From contig PWHU01000165.1 of assembly GCA_003555395.1 (NCBI GenBank), positions 1 through 42,127 of the forward strand: a stretch of DNA of 42,127 bases. Direction: 5' to 3'. How positions within the stretch are numbered: position 1 is the stretch's first letter; every line of letters starts with the position of its first letter. A model generated the notes under the pieces. The model was not told the origin of the DNA. It did not search any database and worked only from the letters and a program-made list of their open reading frames with translations. The translations under genes and the position numbers were made by a program. The stretch is from Thermoplasmata archaeon (GTDB lineage: Archaea > Thermoplasmatota > Thermoplasmata > Halarchaeoplasmatales > Halarchaeoplasmataceae). Positions 26,561 to 36,100 of the stretch are shown here, in pieces.

Positions 26561-27635
26561 AGTGAAAGTCGCGGTCGTATTAGGAACCAGGCCGGAAATA
26601 ATCAAGATGAGCCCTCTGATCAGAGAGTTCAAAAAACGAGGTGTGGATCACGATGTTGTACACAGCGGCCAGCATTATGACGATAACGTGTCTAACATCT
26701 TTTTTAGAGAATTGGAGTTAGAAGAGCCCGAACTGTATCTCGGCGTGGGATCGGGTTCTCAAGGCGAACAGACCGGAGAAGCCCTGATGAAGCTGGAAAA
26801 AGCTTTCAAAGATCTAGATACCGATCTCGTCCTGGTCCAAGGTGATACCAACACGGTACTTGCCGGAGCTCTCGCTGCCGTGAAGATGGGATTGACCGTC
26901 GGTCATATCGAGGCCGGTCTTAGAAGCTACGACTACAGGATGCCCGAGGAATACAACAGAAGATTAGCGGATCATTCGTCGCATCTGCTTTTCGCTCCTA
27001 CCGAGGTGAACAGACGTATCTTGGAATCTGAAGACGTGTGGGGAGAGATACACGTTACCGGTAACACGGTCATCGACGCCTGTATACAGAATTTGGCGAT
27101 CGCGGAAAAAAAAGCAGAACTCGATTTTGAGGTTCCAGAAGAGTTTATTCTTCTTACCGCTCACAGGGCAGAAAACGTAGACGACCCCGAAGTACAGGAG
27201 AACTTCATAGAGGCCTTCAAAAAGATAGAACTTCCTATCATATATCCCATACACCCGAGAGCTGAAGAGATGTTCAAGATTCATGGGAACCTAAAAATGT
27301 TGAAGGAGATAGACGGTATGAAACTAGTCCCGCCCCAGGGATATCTCGAATTCCTCTTGCTGATGAAAAAGAGCGAATTAATAATGACCGACTCAGGGGG
27401 TATACAGGAAGAAGCTACCGCTCCGAACATACGTAAAAAAGTCTTCGTGCTGAGGGATTCGACAGAAAGACCGGAGGCCGTGGATGCAGGCTACTGCACC
27501 GTTGTCGGTACCGATAGTGACGATATAATCGACAGCGTGAAGAACTTCCAGAAAGAAGATTGGAAGCCTAAAGAGTGTCCCTACGGTGACGGTAAAGCTG
27601 CAGAAAGGATCGTCGATGTGATCATCGGAGAGTGA
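26553..27635 (+). CDS. wecB: UDP-N-acetylglucosamine 2-epimerase (non-hydrolysing)
   Basis: VVLGTRPEIIKMSPLIREF, VHSGQHYDDNVSNIFF, VLVQGDTNTVLAGALAA, GHIEAGLRSYDYRMPEEYNRRLADHSSHLLFAPT, DSGGIQEEA. Confidence 0.95.
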   Translation: MNRVKVAVVLGTRPEIIKMSPLIREFKKRGVDHDVVHSGQHYDDNVSNIFFRELELEEPELYLGVGSGSQGEQTGEALMKLEKAFKDLDTDLVLVQGDTNTVLAGALAAVKMGLTVGHIEAGLRSYDYRMPEEYNRRLADHSSHLLFAPTEVNRRILESEDVWGEIHVTGNTVIDACIQNLAIAEKKAELDFEVPEEFILLTAHRAENVDDPEVQENFIEAFKKIELPIIYPIHPRAEEMFKIHGNLKMLKEIDGMKLVPPQGYLEFLLLMKKSELIMTDSGGIQEEATAPNIRKKVFVLRDSTERPEAVDAGYCTVVGTDSDDIIDSVKNFQKEDWKPKECPYGDGKAAERIVDVIIGE

Positions 27636-27645
27636 GTCTATATCA

Positions 27646-29058
27646 TCAGAGGAGTGGAATCCAATAGATCATCACGATAAGGATGAGCACGGAGACACAT
27701 ATCACCGTGGCTAACAGCCCCGCTTTAGTCATCTCATACGTCTTGAAAAAGCCCGTTTTATAAGCTATCGCGTTCGGCGGTGTGTTAGCTGGCAGTAAAA
27801 AAGCGAAGCACGCGGCCATCCCAGCGACCGGCGCGAGCAAGAGAGGATCGATGCCGAGTTCAGATGCTAGAACGATGGCGATGGGGACGAAGGTGCTGGA
27901 TGTGGCGGTCAAGCTGGAAAAGAGGGTGATACTGAAAGCCGTGATGAAAGCTATGGTCGCCACGATCATCAGGAGTCCTGCGCCGAGTAAGAATAATTCC
28001 ATGTTCGACGCTATAGCACCTATCACGCCGGTTTTTTCTAATCCCGAGCCCAAGGCTAGTCCTCCGCCCACCAGGATAAGGACTCCCCATCCTATCTCGT
28101 CTTTGGCTTCCTTCCAGTCTATAACGCCGATGCCGGGAAAGATGAACATCATCGAGATAAGGAGTGAAGCGATGTATATCCAATTATCCGGAATAGGTAA
28201 AAAGTTATGGAAGGCGTCTATCAACCACATGGCGATAGCTATAGCGAAAAGAATGAAAACGTGTTTTTGATTTTTAGTGAGCTCGCCCATCTCTGCCAAC
28301 TCTTTCTTAACTTCGTCGGTACCGCCTTTGATACTCTTTATCTCGGGTTCGTAAACTGTAATCATCAACTTCCAGACCAGCGGTATAGATACAAGGATCA
28401 CAGGTATGGACCTCAACATCCACCCGGAAAAGGAAACGGTTATGCCGGCGAGGTCGTCCAAGAACGCTATGGTGATGGGCACCGGCGGAGTACCTACGGG
28501 AGTTCCCATGCCGCCTATGTTGGCAGTGAAAGCTATACCGATGACCATCGCCTTTCCCATCCTCGTACCTCTGGGATCGTCTTTCGCTTTCTTTAACATG
28601 CCGATGCCTATGGGCAGCATTATCGCCGTTGCGGCGGTATTCGAGATCCACATGGAAAGAAAGGCCGTCGCGATCATGACCCCCAATATCAGTCTGTCGG
28701 TCTTTTCTCCCATGAAGGAGATGAATCGAAGACCTATCCGCCTGTCCAAGTTGTACTTTTTGAGCGCACCGGCTATGATAAAACCTGCCAGGAGCAAGGT
28801 ATTTACCGGGTGCGCTATGTAGGCTAGGGCTTCGTGAAGAGGCTGTATCCTGAAGATACCCTGGAGCAGGATGACTAAAAGAGCGGTGACCGGTATAGGT
28901 AAACATTCAGTTATCCAGAAAACCGCGGCCACGAACGCTATGGCGATCATTATCCTCGCATCTCTGCCGAATCCAGAAAGAAACGGAAGTTGAATTACGA
29001 ACACGGCGACTAAAAAAGTGGTGAGTATGATCCCCAATTTTTTGTTCATCCAGGCCAT
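27646..29058 (-). CDS. DASS/SLC13 family anion:Na+ symporter
   Basis: About 12 hydrophobic segments; WITECLPIPVTALLVILLQG, WISNTAATAIMLPIG, FLLPANTPPNAIAYKTG are SLC13 signatures. Confidence 0.92.
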   Translation of the reverse strand: MAWMNKKLGIILTTFLVAVFVIQLPFLSGFGRDARIMIAIAFVAAVFWITECLPIPVTALLVILLQGIFRIQPLHEALAYIAHPVNTLLLAGFIIAGALKKYNLDRRIGLRFISFMGEKTDRLILGVMIATAFLSMWISNTAATAIMLPIGIGMLKKAKDDPRGTRMGKAMVIGIAFTANIGGMGTPVGTPPVPITIAFLDDLAGITVSFSGWMLRSIPVILVSIPLVWKLMITVYEPEIKSIKGGTDEVKKELAEMGELTKNQKHVFILFAIAIAMWLIDAFHNFLPIPDNWIYIASLLISMMFIFPGIGVIDWKEAKDEIGWGVLILVGGGLALGSGLEKTGVIGAIASNMELFLLGAGLLMIVATIAFITAFSITLFSSLTATSSTFVPIAIVLASELGIDPLLLAPVAGMAACFAFLLPANTPPNAIAYKTGFFKTYEMTKAGLLATVICVSVLILIVMIYWIPLL

Positions 29059-29142
29059 ACTTTTTTCACATCTTTTTCACAGTTTGCTGGTTAAGATTCG
29101 TTCTCTCATACCTATCTCTTTTAAAAAATCTTCGTCGGATTT

Positions 29143-29643
29143 CTATTTTGAAAGACCACCTTCGTCAACTCTCCATATCAAGAATGCTGCCGCAGTGGAG
29201 ATCATCGCCGGTAGAACGTCGGTGCTGAGATATAGACCAGGGGTGCTGAGTCGATACCGAGTCAGGGGCCAGAATATCGCGTAAGATGTGCCGGAAGCGG
29301 TGAGGAGCAGCGCGTCTAAAAAAAGATGAGAGGCGGCTCCGATCAAGATCACTAAGAACAGATGCCAAGTAGTCTTCTTCTCAAATAGAGCAGCAAAAAT
29401 CAGTACCGTTACCATCACGCCGCCGCCGGTGTGAAGAGGTGTCCAAGAGAAAGGTATGCCTAGATGAGTTTGTACTGCGGCTGAATCTATCAGAAGTCCG
29501 ATGCGCACGATATCGGGTAAAGCGGCCCCCGCCATCATCATAGTCACGTGAGGAGACTTTATCCACTCGTACTTCCAAGAAAGTATCGTCCCGATGGTAT
29601 AGCCCACCATAACGTGAGTTAGCAGATCAGCCATGGGTATCAC
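29143..29643 (-). CDS. YdjM/DUF457-like membrane-bound metal-dependent hydrolase
   Basis: MADLLTHVMVGYTIG...GAALPDIV...HTGGGVMVTV...GAASHLFLDALL: conserved His/Asp pattern with TM helices. True start probably MADLLTH (29634). Confidence 0.78.
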   Translation of the reverse strand: MIPMADLLTHVMVGYTIGTILSWKYEWIKSPHVTMMMAGAALPDIVRIGLLIDSAAVQTHLGIPFSWTPLHTGGGVMVTVLIFAALFEKKTTWHLFLVILIGAASHLFLDALLLTASGTSYAIFWPLTRYRLSTPGLYLSTDVLPAMISTAAAFLIWRVDEGGLSK

Positions 29644-30178
29644 CGCTCGAACTCTTTTTCAACAGGTCCTTTAACTTCAAAGGTTCTTCTCGTACTTCTA
29701 AAGCAAATCTTTTACCGTTCCATCTCCACTGTTCGATCATCCGTAAGCCCACCCAGACTGCCGCTATACCCGAGATACCGTACATATAGAACCAGCGCCA
29801 ACGCGGTCGCACCACCATATTTTCGGCTTCGATTGTGTGGTTCTCCCTGACCGTACCGTAGACCGTGACCCTATCGTTTTTGCTAGGACTTTCCTGGGCA
29901 TCTACGATGGTCAGATCCATGGTTCTATCGCCGTACTCCGTTTCTATCACCAACGGATCGGTCTCTATCACCTTTCCTCCGACTTCGGCTTTTTCGTCTA
30001 TATACTTTTCATAATCTTTTATGAGATCTTCCTGCCCAGGATAATCGCCTTTATCGGGGGCCGGCTCCATCGAACCGTACCAGACGAAAAATACAGCTAG
30101 AACTATCGATAGTACAACGATCAAGATCTTTCTGGAAGTCTTCGCCTCAAACATCCAGATGTTTAAGTACGCCATCAT
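29627..30178 (-). CDS. hypothetical membrane-anchored protein with OB-like extracytoplasmic segment
   Basis: TM1 KILIVVLSIVLAVFFVWYG, beta-rich EVGGKVIETDPLVIETEYGDRTMDLTIVDAQESPSKNDRVTVYGTVRE, TM2 FYMYGISGIAAVWVGLRMI. Start may be the internal MFEAKTSRK. Confidence 0.65.
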   Translation of the reverse strand: MMAYLNIWMFEAKTSRKILIVVLSIVLAVFFVWYGSMEPAPDKGDYPGQEDLIKDYEKYIDEKAEVGGKVIETDPLVIETEYGDRTMDLTIVDAQESPSKNDRVTVYGTVRENHTIEAENMVVRPRWRWFYMYGISGIAAVWVGLRMIEQWRWNGKRFALEVREEPLKLKDLLKKSSSGDTHG

Positions 30179-30195
30179 ATTTGGATTTACCGATT

Positions 30196-33100
30196 CTACT
30201 TTTCTTCCTCTTCCTCTTTTGTATCGGAGTCTTGATCGGAGGCGTATTGATCTCTATACCACATGAAGAGCGCCGCTGCGACGGAAATTAACAGTAGGAC
30301 GACTAGAACTATCCGTAGAACCGGTATCAAACCGGCATCATCTTCGTCAGGATCATCTTCTTCGTCAGGATCGTCTGTTTCGTCAGGATCGTCCATTTCG
30401 TCAGGATCGTCCATTTCATCTTCATCTGCCGTGGTGAACGACCAAACTTCCGAAGTGGTGGTGTGTTCCCCGTCATCCACAACGACGTACCACTCGTAGG
30501 TGGTGTTGTATGAAAGGTCGCGCCATACTATCTCTGCCTCGGAGCCGCTGGTTATTTCGGATGCTTCACCGATCTTTTCGTCGTTGTCTGCTTCATAGAA
30601 AGATACGTCGAGGCTATCAGAATCTGGATCCGAGGCTTCGATCGTCAAAGTAACGTCCGTTTCAGTCACCGTGGCGCCGTCTTCTGGAGATACGAGTTCG
30701 GGTACGTCCGGAGCTTCGTTTTCACCGGTAGCGCTGGTGGTGAAAGACCACGTCCCCGAAGATATTTCCATTTCACCGTCGTCGACCACCACCGACCAGC
30801 GATAGGTGGTGGAGTTCTCGAGCCCGTACCAATCGACCTCTACTTTTTCTCCGCTGGCCACGTCCTCAACGTCACCGATGAGGTTTCTTTCGTCTCCAGT
30901 TTCATCATAGAACGATACGCCCATATTTTCTTCGTTCGTATGTTCGACTTCTACGCTCAAGGTGGGCGAGCTAGAAACGTTCTCGGCTCCGTCCACGGGT
31001 CTAGGATCCTCCGGTGTTCTCGGTCCCACGGCTCTGACCTCCACCTTCTCTCTAAGCAGAGTATAGTCGTTTTCATCTTTAACTTCTATCTCTTTTACAC
31101 CTATCTCTTCGAACACGTGTTCAGAGGAAAATTCGTATTCGTCGGACCCAGCGGGTACCGTTTCAGACAAGATGGTTTCGTCCTCTACTATCAAGCGAAC
31201 CTGTTGTTCGCTATCTCCTTCGTTCTTCACCACGCTTCTTATAGGTACGGAACTTCCTTTGGTCACTTCTTCCGGGACTTCCAGCAAGATCGGCTTCAAC
31301 ACCGCCTCGTCCACCACCTTGACTTCTTCCTCTTCACCTTCAAACAAGATCGAGTGATCTCCTACCTCTTCGAACCGATGTTCTTCTGAGATCTCCAGCA
31401 TCTCTTTGGGTTCAACGGTGTAGATCCAACTTTGTATCGTATTTTGCTCTTCGTCGATTATCTTCATCTCCGTCTCTTTTTGTTCAACACCAGGGTTCTC
31501 CACTTCTACACGGATCAAAGCGTCGAGAGGTACTTCACCGTAGATCGGATCGACTTTGAACTCCAAGACCTTCAATCCATGCTCTTCTTCCCCTGTTTTG
31601 AAGCTCCATGTTTCTGAAGACGATCCTTTCTCGCCGTCGTGGGCTGCAGCGAACCAATGATATTCCGTGTTTTCCTCCAAGTCCGTCCACTCTATAGAAG
31701 CGGTGGCGCCACTCTCTACATCTTCATCCGTACCGATCAATTCGAACTCGTCATCGAACTCGGAAGTGCCGTATAAAGATACGTCCATGTTCTCCCCTTC
31801 AGGATGTTCCACCTTGACCTCTAGAGTAGGAGATATAGGAACATTTTCAGCACCGTCTTCCGGCACTGGATCGTAGAACTCAAAAGGCCCTATCTCATCT
31901 TCACTTTCTTCTGTCTCGAAATACCACGTATCCGAAGTCACCTCGTCAAAACCGTCGTAGACCTCGACGGACCATCCGTAAGTAGTATCTGGTGAAAGGT
32001 CGGTCCAATCGGTGCGTGCGGTTCCTCCGCTCTCTATACCTTGTTCTGCGCCTATCGGTTCCCCGTCTTCACTGTAAAATCTTACTTCCATCAAGTGCCC
32101 GTCAAGATCGAAAACTTCGACCTCTAGTGTGATGTTCAAACCGAGCTCGGTAGAGCCATCTTCAGGATATTTCTCTACTATCTCGGGTGGATTGTTCTCT
32201 CCCGTTGCACTAGTAATGAAAGACCATACTTCCGAAGATGTGGTAGATATACCGTCCTCTAAAACCACGTACCATTCGTGAGCCGTATCGACTTCAAGAT
32301 CGGTCCAGTTCGTTGTGGCGGTTTCCTCGCTCTCTACATCCTCTACAAGTCCTATGAGATGCTCATCCGTTATGGTTTCGTCTTTAGGAGCCCCGTAGAA
32401 GTAAACGTCGCTCTTCAACTCGTTTGGATGATGTATATCTACGCTCAAAGCTGGGAAAGTCGAGATGTTCTCAGAAGCGTCTTCCGGCGCTATGAGTTCT
32501 ACCTCGGGAGAAACGTAAGATCCAGTCACTTCTACGGTAACGAAATCTTTAGCGTGATTACCCTCTCCATCTACAGCCTTGACAGTCAGCCTGCGTCTTC
32601 CGTCTGGTAGATTTCTAAAGGTATGATTGACTCTTGTCGCATCGGTATCTATGACTCTCCAATGTTGATGATCGATCTTCACTTCGTAATGGGATATCCC
32701 TGAATTATTATCTTCTCCTTCCCATTGGACTTCGACCGTGGATAGAACTTCCGCTTTGTCTTCAGGATCTATTATATCTATTGTAGGAGGTTCAGTATCT
32801 TTCACTACCGCACTCCTTACAACTTCGTTCTTCTCCATGTTGCCTACGGCGTCTTCAGCCCTTACCGCGAAGTAGTGCTCACCTATCTCTGAGACGGAGA
32901 TCGTTATACGAGTTTCCTCCTCCACTTCTTCAATAGGATCTTCAAAACTCACGTTCTCATCCCTAGAATGATACACATAGTACGTTATGGGTTCGGAATG
33001 ATCGAATGCGGCGTCCCATTCCAGATTCACGGTTTTATCGAGATGATCGGACGTGTAGACGTTCTTGACCCCGTCGAAGTCCGGAGGGAGGTCGTCTTCG

Positions 33101-36100
33101 TCAAATGAGATCTCCACCACTTCCGTATCGTTTTCCACTAATCCTAAATTGTTCTCGGCGGTCACTTTTACACGGTGCTCAACATCTGGGTCTAGTTCCT
33201 TAAGAACGGCAGAATCGTCGTAGGTGCTATTGACCCATACGGAGTGGTCGAATTCCTCCTCACCTTTCACATGATGTATCCTGTATCTTATAGGCTCTGA
33301 AACGTCTTCACCATGTGTCCAGTACAGCCTAACCGAATTGTTATTGTTCTCTTCGATCTCGTAATATTCCACACCATCAAAATCTGGAGGATACGCATCG
33401 ATGACATGGATAGTTTCATCGTGATAAGCTAGGGCTCCGGTTCGGTTGTGGACCGCGTTCAACTTGACTTCGTGGTGCCCCGTCTCGTTGAAAGTGTAGT
33501 TGACGTTCTTCCCGTACCTTTTCTCTCCTTCGCCGAATATCCACGTCCAGTTCAGATCACTGGAAGGACTTTGCCCTTTGAACTCAATGGGCTCGCCGGC
33601 TTGAGATCCATTAAAAGTAAAATTCACGAAAGGCGGCACGGCTTGAGTACCTATGTCTCTCTTTCTGTCAAAATCCGGGAAAGGCGTGCTGTATATCTTC
33701 ATCATGGAGGCATCGGGTAAGTATCTATTTACAAGCCTAAGATCGTCCATGTTGATGTCTTCGTGGTCTCCCGCCAGGATCAACGGTTCCGGGGAAGAAT
33801 CCGGGCCTTCAAAACCTTCCAGCACGAAGCTCTCCGTATGATCTATGAACTGCTCAGATGTCAGATTTTCTTCCTTGTTCATCAAGGTGACGTTGAGGTA
33901 AGATAGGTCGTTTTCCACCTGCTCGTACCGCACGCCTATGAAGAACCACTCGTCGAGTTCTACGTCGTTCGTTTCTAAACCTCTAGTCTCTTTCTCCGAA
34001 TCTGACCAGAGTTCGATCACGATCTCGTCGCTTTCATACTTGACAGCCCAGGAGTCTTCCTTCTGCATGAACGGACCTTGTTCTTCTTCTCCGAACCTGA
34101 CCAGAGAGGTGAGGGTGAAATCTTTATCCTCTTCGGTGACGTTCAGGCTCGGCGAACTCGTAACGACCATCTTTCCCGTGCCGTTTCTGAACTGTATGTG
34201 ATCTCCGTACTCTCTGGTCTTATTTTGAGTGTGACGTTCTATGGTGTAGTTACCTTTAAGCTCGCCGGTATTTTCATGCTCGCTTTCATCTTCGACTCGA
34301 TCTTTTTCCATGCGGTTAAATGTATAGCGCGCGGCGTGCCAGCCTTCGATGACCTCCTCTTCCCCTACATATATCATCCTGGGATCTTCTACATTAAAAG
34401 CTGAGTTCAACTGCGCGTGTAAATACCTGTCGTCTCTCGATATACTTCTCAAATAACCCCAGCCGTCGGCCTTAGACTGGATCACCATCGGTACGCCTTT
34501 CTCGCCGCCCTGGAAGGTGTAGAACTCTCCTGTTTCGTTTTCATGGAACGCTAAACTGGAGACGGTCCTTCCGAAAAATACGGTCTCGATATCCGACATG
34601 TCCCATCCACTTTCTAATTCTACCTCTCTCCTTTTTATGGAGCTGTGGTTCTCCACCCATGATACCACCATCTTGTTGTTCTCTCTTGAAAGCACTATGT
34701 CCGAAGTGGTATTTTCCGTTTCGCGGATAGAATGATTTTCCATCTGATCTATCGAGTCGACTGATCCATCGACCTGGACCAGGACCGTTTCGTTATAACA
34801 GTTCTCTTCATATGTTTTATTGTCATATAGAACGTTTTTTATGTAGGCGAGCCCTATCTGGTCATCGATGACCTCTACCGCCGGCGTGGAAACGGTGGGC
34901 ATACGTTCTTCGGTTTCCCAAACATCGGTCACCACCAATCCGTCCGTATCCATCTCCGCACTGATGAGTCCTACCGTAGCGTTCTGGGCGTACGAAGCGT
35001 TGAAGTAGTCGAAGTCGGCTTCGCAGGCCTCGTAAGCTATGTAGAGCTTTTCTTCGTTAAGACTGACATCGAAACCGGTGATGGGGGCACCTTCAAAAGA
35101 ATAGTCGAGCAGCGTTTCCGACCATCCTGACGAGGGCGACCATGTCTTTGCTGCGATGAAATTGTTATCGAAGAAGTCCTCGCCCATGGTTTCTTCGTTG
35201 ACCTCTTCGTCTAATCCCATGTATAACATCATCAGCTCTTCGTTATTCCAATTGATCAGTTCCGGGTTGTAGGCGGTTTTCGGTAACCCATCTATCAAAT
35301 CGGTCTCAGTCCATCCTCCGTCTTCATAAACCCGTGTATACAGTTCGGATCTGGCTCCTTCCTCAGAACTCGTGAGGTCGCCCCATACCGCCAGTCCGGA
35401 ATCGTCATCTATGAAATCTATCTGTGGTTTAGAGTCTGGTGCGACGTTATCGGCTAGTCTAGTCACTCCCTGAGATGCTTCATTTGAGAGATCGTGTCCT
35501 GATGTTTCAAAGCCGTTCATATGATAATCGCGGGTGTACAACCTGTCGGTACTGAATATCTCGAACTCGCTGCCTCCCGGATACACAAAAAGTTCCGGAT
35601 CTGCCGAATTCGAGTAGATCTCTTTACTGAAGAGCTCCCATGACTTTGTACTCTCCCATAGACCCCAGGCCGCTTCCGCAACCACCTCGAATCTCCCGGC
35701 TAAAGTCAGATCGGTTTCTCGGCTGGGTACCTCTACACCTACCGTGAGTTCACAGATAAAGTTGCCCTCGACTCGTGCAAGTCCCTGTAATACTTGAGCA
35801 TATGGACCTCCACCGAATTCCACCCTCATCTCGATAGGGACCTGTTCAGGAGGTTCAGGGGTGACACCTTCGCCGGACTGATAATAAAGCCCACCTATCA
35901 TGAATTCTATCCCTATACCGGCGCCGACACTGGCGGTCAATCCTACATCAGCTATACCTATGGACTTCAAAGGGATGTCTATCGATAGTTCCGCGCCGAA
36001 GTCGAATTCCAGATAGCCTTCCACTCCTATCTCTCGTCCGAAAGGGTCCACTATCAGTAATATGTGTATATTAGCGGAAACCTCCGTCTCGTAATCCGCG

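Noticed and set aside
27782-28906. Several ORFs antisense or out of frame to the SLC13 transporter (162, 129, 138, 199 aa)
   Set aside because: Composition mirrors the transporter codons; His/Arg-rich shadow translations.
30337-30421. Possible CRISPR-like array
   Set aside because: Units are contiguous, short and in-frame coding (DDPDE stalk); no spacers.
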